From positions 45,020-109,019 of the forward strand of contig JAGQWX010000010.1 in assembly GCA_020436935.1 (NCBI GenBank): a stretch of DNA of 64,000 nucleotides, read 5' to 3'. Within the stretch, counting starts at the first letter, position 1, and every line of letters starts with the position of its first letter. Shown piece by piece: positions 17,806 through 27,179 of the stretch. The notes beneath the pieces are model-generated. The model was not told the origin of the DNA and did no database searches. It was given only the letters and a program-made list of their open reading frames with translations. Source of the DNA: Saprospiraceae bacterium. GTDB lineage: Bacteria; Bacteroidota; Bacteroidia; Chitinophagales; Saprospiraceae. The translations under genes were made by a program, and so were the position numbers.

Positions 17806-18756
17806 TTACCAGGTTCTTGTCTTCAACATTTCCTGAATCTGCTCTTTGGCAACAGGTAACTCGTCTATGTGGTCATTCAACCATTGTGAGAAATCTTTTT
17901 CTATTTCGTCAGACCAACGGGTGTCAATTTGACCTGCAGTATATTTCTGCTCTCTAAGTCTTTGATGACCAAACATGTCTCTAAGTCTTACAACTTCGGA
18001 GGTTTTGACCACTCTTTCAGCCAAATAAGCAGGTATGAATACAACACCGCCATCTCTTGCAAGTACCACATCTCCCGGCATTACAGTCGCCATGCCAATT
18101 CTGGTAGGTTGATTGATGGCGATCATGGTTGAATTGAGCCTTCTTTCAGGTTCGTTCAAGTGGTGAGACGGGTGATAACTTTTGAAATAAGCATTGAAGT
18201 TTTCAAGCTCTTTCATTCCGGCGATGTCTCTGATCGCTCCATAATAGATGAAGCCATTTCCAGACTTTGCAAAAATGGAATTTGCAAGGTTATCTCCAAT
18301 ACTCGGACCATCTACAACCAGACCGAAGTGGTCTACGACATAGACATCTCTCTTTTGGAGCAAGTCAATAGGCCATGAGTTTTGAGCTTTGATTCTGCCG
18401 TCTTCTTCATGCCCTTTTTTGTCGATGGCTTTGTGAATGTCTGGCCTTCCAGGAACAAAAGTGGCAGTAACCGCACGGCCTACTATTACTTCTCCCGGAT
18501 GGACTTCTTTCCACTCCCCTTCATATTGATAATTGAAATTTGCTCCTCTAAGGGTAGCCCAGGCTTCCTCCAATGTGACCAGCTTCATCCTGTTAAGCAG
18601 ATCGTCACTGACTTTTGGACGACCATCTTCGAAGCGCTCGCCCGTCCATTCAGGACTCATGCGTATCAAATCTGCCTTGCTGATTTGCTGTGAGGAAACA
18701 AAAGATGTAAAAACTAGTGAAATGCCAATACAAATTGACCATTTAATGTGACCCAT
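17806..18756 (-). CDS. Exported RraA-family protein (HMG/2-keto-acid aldolase-like)
   Basis: This 316-residue protein has a Sec signal peptide (MGHIKWSICIGISLVFTSFV) followed by an RraA/HMG-CHA aldolase fold. The pyruvate/metal-binding stretch is SIGDNLANSIF (residues 152-162), and the conserved catalytic Arg-Asp pair is R176-D177 in YYGAIRDIAG. VMPGDVVLARDGGVVFIP follows. Retention of the Arg-Asp motif argues for a metal-dependent aldolase rather than an RNase E inhibitor role. The enolase-superfamily dehydratase gene follows 45 bp later, so dehydration and then aldol cleavage of a sugar acid is a reasonable joint role. Export of both is unusual. The extension before the core is longer than in cytoplasmic homologues. 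Confidence 0.85.
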   Translation of the reverse strand: MGHIKWSICIGISLVFTSFVSSQQISKADLIRMSPEWTGERFEDGRPKVSDDLLNRMKLVTLEEAWATLRGANFNYQYEGEWKEVHPGEVIVGRAVTATFVPGRPDIHKAIDKKGHEEDGRIKAQNSWPIDLLQKRDVYVVDHFGLVVDGPSIGDNLANSIFAKSGNGFIYYGAIRDIAGMKELENFNAYFKSYHPSHHLNEPERRLNSTMIAINQPTRIGMATVMPGDVVLARDGGVVFIPAYLAERVVKTSEVVRLRDMFGHQRLREQKYTAGQIDTRWSDEIEKDFSQWLNDHIDELPVAKEQIQEMLKTRTW

Positions 18757-19085
18757 AATAGATTAGATTTATCAACGAATTTAAATTTTAAAATGCATTG
18801 ATGAGGCATAAGCACAAGTTTATTTGCCTCAACGATTGAATTTAACTTTTCAGTAATCCAAATAAAAGAAGAATAATTGTGATTATCACACTTCTTAACA
18901 AGATCTTAAGAAATTATTTTTCAGTCAAATAATTTTACAATAATAATATTGAAATGAATTCAACTGGCCATATAAAGTTGTAGGTGTTATGCTATGTGCA
19001 TAACAATAATTAGTTTTTAGCCAATACAAATGAATCTACTCCTCTCAATAATCTGAAGGATGCTATTGACACAAAGGCAAAATGC
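18757..19085. other. Intergenic region without recognised gene
   Basis: These 329 bp are AT-rich and should contain the promoter of the RraA-dehydratase operon and the 3' end of the cystathionine beta-synthase transcript. I see no hairpin terminator and no clear TAnnTTTG box. A lone TTATGCACA on the minus strand (18995-19003) fits a DnaA box but is probably chance. Confidence 0.5.
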
Positions 19086-20438
19086 TTAAAGGGCCTGGAT
19101 GATGTCGTATTGCGTTATGATGTGTCTCTTTCCGGAATTGTCAAGCGCTGTGACTGCAGTCATGTTCTTTGAAATGTACTTGTTGAGTTCTTTGACAGGC
19201 AGGTCCATGCTTACTTCAACGAAGGGCTGATCCATGATTTCACCGACATAAACATCCCTGCTTGGATTGCTCAGGATGTGCTCAAGCACTTTGCTCTCGA
19301 TGACAGATCCTACCATCAAACCGTTTTTCAGCACAGGCAACTGACTGATGTCACTTTCCTTCATTACTTTGAGGATATCCTTTAGGTTTTGATGGATGTC
19401 AACGCTGATGAATATTTCGTTGGCCTTCTTATTGATGATGTCTTTCACTTTCATTTCATATTCCAGAAAGCCCCTGTCACGCATCCAGTCGTCGTTATAT
19501 ATTTTACCTGTATACCTGGAACCGTGATCGTGCATGATGACCACCACGATATCATCTTCGGTCAATTGATCTTTCATTTGGATCAGACCCTGGACGGCCG
19601 CTCCTGTACTATATCCCTGAAACAGGCCTTCTTCCTTGGCCAGTCTTCTCGCCATGATGGCTGCATCCTTATCGGTTACCTTTTCAAAATGGTCGATGAG
19701 GTCAAAATTTACATTTTCAGGCAAGATGTCTTCACCTACGCCTTCGAGGAGGTATGGATAAATTTCATTCTTGTCAAAAATGCCGGTCTCTTTGTATTTT
19801 TTGAAAACAGAACCATAGGAGTCAATGCCCCATACTTTGATGTCTGGATTCTGTTCTTTAAGAAATCTAGCTGTTCCGCAAATGGTACCTCCTGTGCCGG
19901 TGGGAGCAATGAGGTGTGTGATTTTTCCATGCGTTTGCGCCCAAATCTCCGGTCCTGTGGATTCATAATGCGCCTGTGAATTGGAAAGGTTGTCGTACTG
20001 GTTGCACCAGAATGAATTCGGAATTTCCTTTGACAATTGCTCGGCAACAGAATAGTATGATTTTGGATCTTCGGGCTCCACATCATTGGGACAGATGACT
20101 ACCTCTGCGCCCAGAGCTTTGAGGATATCTCTTTTCTCTTTGCTTTGTTTGTCGCTGATGGTGAAAATACATTTGTAACCTTTGATCACGCATGCCAGGG
20201 CTATACCCAGACCTGTATTACCAGAGGTACACTCGATCACAGTACCACCTGGCTTCAATAGCCCGGCTTTTTCAGCATCTTCGATCATTTTCAATCCTAC
20301 CCGGTCTTTGATGGAGTTGCCGGGATTGAATGATTCTACTTTTGCAAGCACCATCGCTGGTACTTCATAACACACATGATTTAGTTTGATTAAGGGGGTT
20401 TTTCCTATGGTTTCCAGAATGTTATTTTTGATATCCAT
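19086..20438 (-). CDS. Cystathionine beta-synthase / cysteine synthase with C-terminal CBS pair
   Basis: This PLP-dependent beta-replacement enzyme of 450 residues makes cystathionine from serine plus homocysteine, or cysteine from O-acetylserine and sulfide. The catalytic domain (1-320) has the Schiff-base lysine K44 in FNPGNSIKDR, the substrate loop ECTSGNTGLGIALA and the phosphate-binding PTGTGGTICGTARF. Two CBS motifs (about 335-450), which bind adenosyl ligands and regulate many homologues, begin at KVKDIINKKANEIFISVD and DVYVGEIMDQPFVEVS. This domain order is typical of cystathionine beta-synthase. Which donor is used cannot be settled from sequence. It appears monocistronic. Confidence 0.93.
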   Translation of the reverse strand: MDIKNNILETIGKTPLIKLNHVCYEVPAMVLAKVESFNPGNSIKDRVGLKMIEDAEKAGLLKPGGTVIECTSGNTGLGIALACVIKGYKCIFTISDKQSKEKRDILKALGAEVVICPNDVEPEDPKSYYSVAEQLSKEIPNSFWCNQYDNLSNSQAHYESTGPEIWAQTHGKITHLIAPTGTGGTICGTARFLKEQNPDIKVWGIDSYGSVFKKYKETGIFDKNEIYPYLLEGVGEDILPENVNFDLIDHFEKVTDKDAAIMARRLAKEEGLFQGYSTGAAVQGLIQMKDQLTEDDIVVVIMHDHGSRYTGKIYNDDWMRDRGFLEYEMKVKDIINKKANEIFISVDIHQNLKDILKVMKESDISQLPVLKNGLMVGSVIESKVLEHILSNPSRDVYVGEIMDQPFVEVSMDLPVKELNKYISKNMTAVTALDNSGKRHIITQYDIIQAL

Positions 20439-20720
20439 ATATCGATCAATTGCATTGGTGTTCGGGCACGAAGATTAAAAAAAAAATTCTTAATAGGAAA
20501 CGATTGATGTCACAATCTATCCCAATGCAAACAGATTGAATCCTGAACCTTCCACTTGCCACATTCGTTATGAAATTTTGACAGTACTTTTTGGGGCACA
20601 ATGACTTTATGACATCTGATTTTCAGCATTTTATGCCAAAACTGCTGAATTTTCATTTTGGAACAATATTTTATGATATAAGGTTGATAACGATTTGAAA
20701 TAGCACATAATATAATACAT

Positions 20721-23333
20721 ATGAACCTGAACAATTTAACCATAAAAGCCCAGGAAGTTGTGCAAAAAGCGCAACAGCTGGCCATAGAATACCAGAGTCA
20801 GGCCATTGAACCGGGCCACATTTTGGAGGCTATGTTTTCTGTTGAAGATACTCCCGTTAACCATCTTTTGAAAAAGCTGGATCTAAATCCTGATATCATT
20901 AGAAGGACCAACCAAAGCATCATACAATCCTATGCCAAGGGACAAGATGGCGGACAAGTTTTGAGCAGGGCTACATCAGAGCTGTTGCAAAAGGCAAACA
21001 TCGCACTGAAGCCATTTGGTGATGAATTTGTAGCTGTAGAGCATATATTCTTAGGTTTGGTTCAAACAAGAGACCAGGTCAGTCAGATGTTGAAAGACAA
21101 TGGCTTGAAAGAAAACGATCTTGTAGCTGCAGTTAAAGACATGCGCAAGGGCAATAAGGTGAAAAGCCAAAGTGCAGAGAATACTTACAACGCCCTCAAT
21201 AAGTACGCCATCAATCTTAACGAAAAGGCAAAGTCAGGAAAACTCGACCCTGTCATCGGTCGTGAGGAAGAAATACGCAGGGTTTTGCACATCCTTGCAA
21301 GAAGGACAAAAAACAACCCGATTCTCATTGGTGAGCCCGGCGTTGGTAAAACTGCCATCATCGAAGGCCTTGCACACAGGATTGTCGCTGGTGACGTTCC
21401 TGAGGATTTGAGAGAAAAGCAGATCTATGCTTTGGATATGGGTGCCCTCATCGCGGGTGCCAAATACCAGGGTGAATTTGAAGAGCGTCTGAAGGCTGTG
21501 ATCAACGAAGTGATTTCATCGGAAGGCAATATCTTTTTGTTCATTGACGAGATCCATACACTTGTCGGGGCAGGTAAAAACCAGGGAGCAATGGATGCTG
21601 CCAATATATTGAAGCCTGCATTGGCAAGAGGTGAGTTGAGAGCCATAGGTGCTACCACTCTCGATGAATACCAGAAGTATTTTGAGAAAGACAAGGCCCT
21701 GGAGAGAAGATTCCAGCAGGTCAATGTGGACGAGCCGTCGGTTGAGGACGCAGTCTCCATTTTGAGGGGTTTGAAAGAAAGATACGAAACCCACCACAAA
21801 ATCAACATCACAGATGAGGCAGTACTTGCCGCAGTGCAACTGTCACACCGATACATTACAGAAAGGCAGTTGCCGGACAAGGCCATTGACCTGATTGATG
21901 AAGCTGCTGCCAAACTCAGACTTGAAATGAACAGTATGCCCGAAGAACTCGACGAAGTCGAAAGGAAAATCAGACAGCTGGAAATCGAGCGTGCAGCCAT
22001 GCAACGCGAAGAGGACAAGATAAAGTTGGAAAGGATCAATGAAGACCTGGCCAATCTTGAAGAAAAGAGGACCGCATTGCGCACCAAGTGGGAGAATGAA
22101 AGAGCAGTAGTTTTGGGCATCCAGACTGCAAAAGAAGAATTGGAGAAGCTCAAAAACGACGCTGCAAGGGCTGAAAGAGAAGGCAACTACACGTTGGCTG
22201 CCGAAATCAAGTACGGAAAAATCCCTGCCGAACAACAAAAGCTTAATGACTTCCAGGGTCAACTTTCTGAAATGCAGGACAATGACAAATTGTTGGTGAA
22301 AGAAGAAGTCGATGGTGAAGACATAGCCGAAATTGTGAGTAAGTGGACAGGTATTCCTGTACAGAGAATGCTGCAAAGTGAGCGTGAAAAGCTGATCCAT
22401 TTGGAAGAGCAAATCAGTAAAAGAGTAGTAGGGCAAGACGAGGCAGTCGAAGCTGTGGCCAACGCCATAAGACTGAGCAGAACAGGTCTCGCCAATGAAA
22501 ACAAGCCGATCGGTTCATTCTTCTTCCTGGGAACAACAGGTGTGGGTAAAACAGAGTTGGCCAAAGCACTGGCTGAAGTTCTCTTCAACGATGAGAACCT
22601 CATGACGCGCATCGACATGAGTGAATATCAGGAGAAACACGCTGTGTCCAGATTGGTCGGCGCGCCTCCCGGATACGTGGGATATGACGAAGGTGGTCAA
22701 TTGACAGAAGCGGTGAGAAGGAAGCCGTACAGTGTGGTTTTGCTTGACGAGATCGAGAAAGCACACCCGGATACCTTCAACATATTGCTCCAGGTTTTGG
22801 AAGATGGCCGGTTGACCGACAACAAGGGTAGGGTAGCCAACTTCAAAAATACGGTGATCATCATGACGTCAAACATGGGGTCTGAGTTGATCAGAGAACG
22901 ATTTGCCCACCTGAATCCTGAGAATGAAGATGAACTGGTAGCATCAACTCAGGCGGCAGTATTTGAATTGCTGAAGATGAGTGTGCGTCCCGAGTTTCTC
23001 AACAGGATAGATGAAGTCATCATGTTCAGACCATTGGACAGGAAAAACATCAGAAGCATCATCGACATACAATTGCTGGAAGTAAAGGCGCTTTTGGCTA
23101 AGCAGGAGATCAAGATCGAGTTTACCCCTCAACTCAGGGCGTGGTTGGCCGATGAAGGTTTCAATCCAGAGTTTGGTGCAAGACCTTTGAAAAGGGTCAT
23201 CACCAAAAAGATCCTCCATGAAATCTCCAAGCAGATTTTGATGGGCAAGATCAGCCCTAAATCAGATGTCTTGCTGGATGTATTTGATGACAAGATTGTG
23301 GTGAGACAACCGGCGCTGGCGGAAAAGAATTGA
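20721..23333 (+). CDS. clpB: ClpB disaggregase
   Basis: This is a hexameric AAA+ chaperone that, with DnaK, pulls polypeptides out of aggregates in the cytoplasm. It has 870 residues, the full family length. The N-terminal Clp repeat domain (1-145) precedes NBD1, with Walker [11 protein letters not shown] at about 204 and Walker [15 protein letters not shown]. The coiled-coil middle domain (about 405-525) contains [22 protein letters not shown]2 has Walker [11 protein letters not shown] at about 604, [12 protein letters not shown] and the sensor region TSNMGSELI, followed by the C-terminal D2-small domain (GARPLKRVI). The middle domain distinguishes ClpB from ClpA and ClpC. No CIRCE or other heat-shock operator is visible upstream. 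Confidence 0.98.
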   Translation: MNLNNLTIKAQEVVQKAQQLAIEYQSQAIEPGHILEAMFSVEDTPVNHLLKKLDLNPDIIRRTNQSIIQSYAKGQDGGQVLSRATSELLQKANIALKPFGDEFVAVEHIFLGLVQTRDQVSQMLKDNGLKENDLVAAVKDMRKGNKVKSQSAENTYNALNKYAINLNEKAKSGKLDPVIGREEEIRRVLHILARRTKNNPILIGEPGVGKTAIIEGLAHRIVAGDVPEDLREKQIYALDMGALIAGAKYQGEFEERLKAVINEVISSEGNIFLFIDEIHTLVGAGKNQGAMDAANILKPALARGELRAIGATTLDEYQKYFEKDKALERRFQQVNVDEPSVEDAVSILRGLKERYETHHKINITDEAVLAAVQLSHRYITERQLPDKAIDLIDEAAAKLRLEMNSMPEELDEVERKIRQLEIERAAMQREEDKIKLERINEDLANLEEKRTALRTKWENERAVVLGIQTAKEELEKLKNDAARAEREGNYTLAAEIKYGKIPAEQQKLNDFQGQLSEMQDNDKLLVKEEVDGEDIAEIVSKWTGIPVQRMLQSEREKLIHLEEQISKRVVGQDEAVEAVANAIRLSRTGLANENKPIGSFFFLGTTGVGKTELAKALAEVLFNDENLMTRIDMSEYQEKHAVSRLVGAPPGYVGYDEGGQLTEAVRRKPYSVVLLDEIEKAHPDTFNILLQVLEDGRLTDNKGRVANFKNTVIIMTSNMGSELIRERFAHLNPENEDELVASTQAAVFELLKMSVRPEFLNRIDEVIMFRPLDRKNIRSIIDIQLLEVKALLAKQEIKIEFTPQLRAWLADEGFNPEFGARPLKRVITKKILHEISKQILMGKISPKSDVLLDVFDDKIVVRQPALAEKN

Positions 23334-23350
23334 TGGGGGATATATAGAAA

Positions 23351-23382
23351 TAAGCCTGTCGGATAGGTATCTGGCAGGCTTA
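23351..23382 (+). terminator. Hairpin after clpB
   Basis: A 14-bp stem with two G-T wobbles (arms beginning TAAGCCTG and ending CAGGCTTA) encloses AGGT. It lies 18 bp after the clpB stop. The following T-run is weak (TCGTTT), so its strength as a rho-independent terminator is uncertain. It may also work for the convergent protease gene. Confidence 0.55.
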
Positions 23383-23452
23383 TCGTTTAAAATCAACCCT
23401 TGTAATTATGATTGATCACAATTACCGTAACAATTGACAGTATATAAATTGA

Positions 23453-24082
23453 TTATTTTGATTTGAGTAATTCTTGAAATGCCATTAAAATAGGCTGTTC
23501 AAACCCAATGTTCACATGAAGAACATAGTTGCTTTTGAAAATAGGAGTGGAATTTCGTTTTGTAATAATACCAACTAATTCTCCATTTCTATTAACTATT
23601 GGGCCCCCTGAATATCCTGGTATTGCATTTCCATAAAACATGATAGAAGTATTAATTCTATTGCCATTTATCCTAACTCTAGTTTTATTCTCAATAGTGG
23701 TTTCGAATGCGGTAATTAAGTTATACCTAGCATCATAACCAGAATAAATTATCACATCTCCAGAACTTGGGAAAGTATTTGAAGCTAATATTGGGACGGT
23801 GGTAATTTTTGTTCGCGATCTCAGAATGGCTATGTCATCAATTTCATCGCGGAACATCACTTCTAATTCAAATAAGGAATCTAAAATGGGTGACTTAAAT
23901 TGATACAAGCTTTCCTTTGCATCTAAAACATGATTAGCTGTAACGACAAAGTTCTGAGAGTAAAAAACAAAACCTGAGCCCAAAATTTTGTTGTCTTGGG
24001 TTATTACTCCCACTGACAATTGAATTTGACCTTCAAGATCAAATAAAAATAGAGAAAATAAAACAATAAATATCTTTTTCAT
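23453..24082 (-). CDS. Small secreted trypsin-like serine protease
   Basis: The 209-residue product has a signal peptide (MKKIFIVLFSLFLFDLEG) and one chymotrypsin/HtrA-like fold. The catalytic triad is intact: H51 (VVTANHVLDA), D83 (DDIAILRSR) and S158 (PGYSGGPIV). No PDZ domain follows, so it is a short, free peptidase rather than a DegP-type protein. The C-terminus ends soon after the second barrel (QPILMAFQELLKSK). The gene looks AT-richer than its neighbours, which could mean recent acquisition. It is convergent with clpB. The substrate is unknown. Confidence 0.85.
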   Translation of the reverse strand: MKKIFIVLFSLFLFDLEGQIQLSVGVITQDNKILGSGFVFYSQNFVVTANHVLDAKESLYQFKSPILDSLFELEVMFRDEIDDIAILRSRTKITTVPILASNTFPSSGDVIIYSGYDARYNLITAFETTIENKTRVRINGNRINTSIMFYGNAIPGYSGGPIVNRNGELVGIITKRNSTPIFKSNYVLHVNIGFEQPILMAFQELLKSK

Positions 24083-24147
24083 TTATAAGATATTGTGCGC
24101 TAAGTAACAAAAATCGTATCTCAAATACATTTGTAAAGGATTTTTAT

Positions 24148-24155
24148 TACCTTTG
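24148..24155 (+). promoter_or_regulatory. TAnnTTTG-like -7 box upstream of candidate small RNA
   Basis: TACCTTTG, identical to the boxes before glyA and pdhA, occurs in a gene-free region. A TTTG lies upstream at 24130-24133, but the 14-bp spacing is shorter than the usual ~19-20 bp. Confidence 0.4.
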
Positions 24156-24161
24156 CGCTTG

Positions 24162-24247
24162 TATGTAAAATTTAATACTCTTTCTACAAACCTAAAAGAG
24201 TTATACTAAAATTAAGCTATGATTGCGCCAACAGTCATAGCTTTTTT
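24162..24247 (+). ncRNA. Candidate small RNA of about 85 nt
   Basis: The segment lies between a TACCTTTG promoter-like box and a rho-independent terminator, and contains no open frame of useful length. Nothing on the plus strand follows for about 2.9 kb, so it is not the leader of a nearby gene. The 5' half is A-rich and single-stranded-looking (CTACAAACCTAAAAGAG). The 3' half is the terminator hairpin. I do not recognise an Rfam family. The start is estimated from the box position. Confidence 0.35.
24214..24247 (+). terminator. Rho-independent terminator of the candidate small RNA
   Basis: Arms AAGCTATGA and TCATAGCTT (9 bp) enclose a 12-nt loop and are followed at once by T6. It is a well-formed terminator with no protein gene immediately upstream on the plus strand. 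Confidence 0.75.
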
Positions 24248-24434
24248 GTCTCTGCAAATTTAAACCTGCAATCACATTAAGTTTTATATTAATTTATCAT
24301 AGTTATCCACATTATGTTTATAAGAGGCATAACAAATTGATTTTGAATATTTTAAAAAAATTTTTTTTTTAAAATGTAACGAGTAATTATTTTTGATCCA
24401 GATTTTTGTTTCTTACTTGAAACTTGTAATACAA
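24248..24434. other. AT-rich gap downstream of the small-RNA candidate
   Basis: There is no gene. It contains a consensus DnaA-type 9-mer (TTATCCACA, 24303-24311) and a long A/T tract with runs of 7 A and 11 or more T (about 24351-24374). One box alone does not define an origin. Confidence 0.5.
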
Positions 24435-24470
24435 AAAAAGGCCGACTGAAGGGATTCAGCCGGCCTTTTT
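24435..24470 (-). terminator. Terminator after pgk
   Basis: The imperfect stem pairs AAAAAGGCCG-x-CTGAA with TTCAG-x-CGGCCTTTTT around GGGA. It lies about 20 bp past the pgk stop. A/T runs on both sides would let it act in both directions. Confidence 0.85.
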
Positions 24471-24491
24471 CTATATCAGTAAAACTAAATA

Positions 24492-25691
24492 CTAGTCTTC
24501 CAAAACCGCAGCAATGCCCGGCAAAGTTTTACCTTCCAAAAACTCCAACATGGCGCCTCCACCAGTTGAAACATAACTTACCTTATCTTCCAATCCGGCT
24601 TTGTTGATGGCTGATACGCTGTCACCTCCGCCGATCAACGAGTAAGCTCCAAGGGCTGTTGCATCTGCCACCGCTTTAGCAATTTCAAATGTTCCTACCG
24701 CAAAGGCGTCGAATTCAAAAACACCCATAGGGCCGTTCCAAAGAATGGTCTTGCTGTTTTTGATCACATTGGAGAATGCCTCCGCTGTCTTTGGTCCTAT
24801 GTCAAGGCCTTCCCATTCGTCTTCGATGGCATTGGTTGGGCTCAGTTTTTTATTGGCATCAGGTGCGAACTTGTCTGCAACGACGGTATCCTCCGGCAAG
24901 TGGATTTGGCAGTTGTTGGCTTTTGCCTTTTCAAGTGTATCCAAAGCCAGGTCAAGTTTATCATACTCACAAATGGACTTACCGACACTGCCGCCAAGTG
25001 CCTTTATGAAGGTATAGGCCATTCCGCCTCCGATGAGGATGTTGTCAGCAATAGGAATCAGTTTTTCAAGCAATTTTATTTTATCAGAAACCTTTGCTCC
25101 TCCTACGATAGCGGTTACAGGTTGGGCAGGGTTATTGAGCAGCTTATTGCCGTTGATTACTTCAGCTTCCATCAGGTAACCGAATGATTTTTTGCCTTTC
25201 GGAAAAAATTTCGATACAATAGTGGTTGAAGCGTGTGCTCTGTGGGCTGTTCCGAATGCATCGTTTACCCAGAAATCGCCATGTTTTGAAAGTTTTTCTG
25301 CGAAGGCTTCGTCTCCTTTTTCTTCCTCTTTGTAGAATCTCAGGTTCTCCAGAAGCAAAACTTGTCCTGGCTGTAAGTTTGCAGAAAGTTCGAAACTTTC
25401 TTCGCCAATGCAGTCGTCAGCGAACAATATTTCTTTACCTCCAAGCAAGTCAGAGAGGTGGTTCTTCAGGTGTTTCAAAGAATATTTATCAGTAGGACCA
25501 TCTTTTGGTCTTCCAAAGTGGCTCATCAAAACCACACTTCCTCCGTCGTTCAATATCTTGTTGATCGTTGGCAAGGCTGCGCGCATTCTGGTGTCGTCCG
25601 TGATTTTGAAATTCTCATCCAGAGGAACATTAAAGTCTACGCGGATGAGTGCCCTTTCGCCTTTAAAATTGTGTTGATCGAATTGACTCAT
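24492..25691 (-). CDS. pgk: Phosphoglycerate kinase
   Basis: This glycolytic enzyme transfers phosphate from 1,3-bisphosphoglycerate to ADP in the cytoplasm. The 399-residue length is normal for a monofunctional bacterial Pgk. The N-terminal signature [19 protein letters not shown] and the 3-PG-binding SHFGRPKD are present, as are [15 protein letters not shown] and HRAHAST. The C-terminal nucleotide-binding lobe has [31 protein letters not shown] and the [16 protein letters not shown] / [15 protein letters not shown] stretches. It lies 164 bp downstream of gapA, the preceding step. A hairpin between the two genes may reduce read-through. Confidence 0.98.
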   Translation of the reverse strand: MSQFDQHNFKGERALIRVDFNVPLDENFKITDDTRMRAALPTINKILNDGGSVVLMSHFGRPKDGPTDKYSLKHLKNHLSDLLGGKEILFADDCIGEESFELSANLQPGQVLLLENLRFYKEEEKGDEAFAEKLSKHGDFWVNDAFGTAHRAHASTTIVSKFFPKGKKSFGYLMEAEVINGNKLLNNPAQPVTAIVGGAKVSDKIKLLEKLIPIADNILIGGGMAYTFIKALGGSVGKSICEYDKLDLALDTLEKAKANNCQIHLPEDTVVADKFAPDANKKLSPTNAIEDEWEGLDIGPKTAEAFSNVIKNSKTILWNGPMGVFEFDAFAVGTFEIAKAVADATALGAYSLIGGGDSVSAINKAGLEDKVSYVSTGGGAMLEFLEGKTLPGIAAVLED

Positions 25692-25796
25692 TACTTTATT
25701 TTTTGATAATTAATTGAAATTGAGGTGATTCAGGGCAAGTTGAGTGTGTAAATGTATGGCAATTTTTATATCTACTTATGCCAATCTCTTAAACAA

Positions 25797-25834
25797 AGAT
25801 ACCGCAGATTTCAAAAAGAAAAGCTGCGGTATCT
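25797..25834 (-). terminator. Hairpin between gapA and pgk
   Basis: Arms AGATACCGCAG and CTGCGGTATCT give an 11-bp perfect stem around 16 nt, 22 bp after the gapA stop. The T-rich tail on the minus strand (TTGTTT) is moderate, so this could be a terminator or a partial attenuator between the two glycolysis genes. Confidence 0.65.
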
Positions 25835-25855
25835 CTATCATTTATATTATTGATA

Positions 25856-26860
25856 TTAAATCAATTTAGCGAAGTGGTTGAGTGTTCTTACCAATTGGCT
25901 GACGTAAGACATCTCATTGTCGTACCATGATACGGTCTTGACCAACTGGCTGCTACCGTTTTTGATAACTTTGGTTTGAGTACCATCAAACAAACTTCCG
26001 TAAGAAATTCCGATGATATCGCTGCTTACGATCTCGTCTTCAGTATATCCAAAAGATTCGTTGGATGCTGCTTTCATGGCTGCATTGATTTCTTCAACAG
26101 TTACTTCTTTTTCAAGAATAGTAAAAAGTTCTGTCAATGAACCAGTCAAAGTAGGAACTCTTTGTGCACCACCATCCAGTTTGCCTTTCAAATTAGGAAG
26201 TACAAGACCGATGGCTTTAGCTGCACCTGTAGAGTTAGGAACGATGTTCTGAGCTGCGGCTCTTGCTCTTCTGAGGTCGCCTTTAGCGTGGGGAGCATCT
26301 TGTGTATTTTGGTCGTTGGTGTATGCGTGGATCGTTGTCATCAATCCGTTGACGATGCCAAACTCTTTATCCAAAACTGCTGCCATTGGAGCAAGACAGT
26401 TGGTAGTACAAGAAGCAGCGCTGATAACAGTTTCTGAACCATCAAGGATATCGTGATTTACATTGAACACAACAGTCTTAAGGTCGCCTGTTGCCGGTGC
26501 AGAGATCACCACTTTTTTAGCTCCTGCTGTGATGTGGGCTTCTGCTTTGGTTTTGTCAGCAAAAAATCCTGTACATTCCAAAACAACGTCTACGCTGTGG
26601 CTTCCCCATGGAATTTGTGCAGGGTCTTTCTGAGCATACACTTTTATTTCATCACCATTGACTATGATGCTGTCATCGGTTGATGTTACGTCTTCATTAA
26701 ATCTGCCTTGTGCGGTATCGTACTTCAACAAATGCGCAAGTACAGATGGTTTTGTCAGGTCATTTACGGCAACCACATCGATGCCCTGCATGTTATAAAT
26801 CTGGCGGTATACCAGTCTTCCGATCCTTCCAAAACCGTTGATAGCGACTCTTACTGACAT
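25856..26860 (-). CDS. gapA: Glyceraldehyde-3-phosphate dehydrogenase, type I
   Basis: This enzyme oxidises glyceraldehyde-3-phosphate to 1,3-bisphosphoglycerate with NAD(P)+. It has 334 residues, the normal length. The Rossmann motif is INGFGRIGR at the N-terminus, with N33-D34 in VAVNDLTKP, which favours NAD. The catalytic cysteine C151 lies in [12 protein letters not shown], and the catalytic H178 in [10 protein letters not shown]. The C-terminal [16 protein letters not shown] is standard. Its neighbour downstream is pgk, the next glycolytic step, although a hairpin lies between them. Confidence 0.98.
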   Translation of the reverse strand: MSVRVAINGFGRIGRLVYRQIYNMQGIDVVAVNDLTKPSVLAHLLKYDTAQGRFNEDVTSTDDSIIVNGDEIKVYAQKDPAQIPWGSHSVDVVLECTGFFADKTKAEAHITAGAKKVVISAPATGDLKTVVFNVNHDILDGSETVISAASCTTNCLAPMAAVLDKEFGIVNGLMTTIHAYTNDQNTQDAPHAKGDLRRARAAAQNIVPNSTGAAKAIGLVLPNLKGKLDGGAQRVPTLTGSLTELFTILEKEVTVEEINAAMKAASNESFGYTEDEIVSSDIIGISYGSLFDGTQTKVIKNGSSQLVKTVSWYDNEMSYVSQLVRTLNHFAKLI

Positions 26861-27179
26861 TACTATAAGTTTAAATTGTTATAAATTTCGAATTTGAGAT
26901 GTAAAATTATTAAAGATTTTGAATAATTCAATATTACTTGATTTTTACTCCTATCGAGCTCCAATATATTCTTCAAATATTAACAAAAATTTGGTCATTA
27001 TAGTTATTTTAAACAAGAATATTTTGTTTTGATAAAATATTTTCATCCACTTTTCGCCCTGGTTTATGCAGAATGCTTCACAAATCTCACAAGGCAATAA
27101 AAAAACAGCAATTATTCTCTGAAAACAATCTTATTACTTTTGGAGTTATTACCTTTGTGATGCAAAACTTATAGCAAAT
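26861..27179. other. Divergent intergenic region gapA / pdhA
   Basis: These 319 bp hold no gene. They should contain promoters for gapA (minus) and pdhA (plus). Only the pdhA-side TAnnTTTG box is convincing. Confidence 0.5.
27150..27157 (+). promoter_or_regulatory. TAnnTTTG -7 box upstream of pdhA
   Basis: TACCTTTG lies 22 bp before the pdhA ATG, as expected for a Bacteroidota -7 element with a short leader. No TTG is seen at the standard -33 distance. Confidence 0.5.

Noticed and set aside
18995..19003. TTATGCACA on the minus strand (second DnaA-type match)
   Set aside because: It is isolated, so there is no basis for an origin or a DnaA regulatory site.
23402..23425. 24-bp imperfect palindrome GTAATT ... 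AATTAC with TGAT/ATCA inside
   Set aside because: It lies between the ends of two convergent genes, where an operator has little to act on, and 4 of 24 positions break the symmetry. It may be part of a 3'-end structure.
24303..24311. Perfect DnaA-box-like 9-mer TTATCCACA near a long A/T tract, considered as an origin
   Set aside because: It is the only box in the region, with no cluster, no dnaA or dnaN and no GC-skew evidence. A single 9-mer is expected by chance in an AT-rich window.
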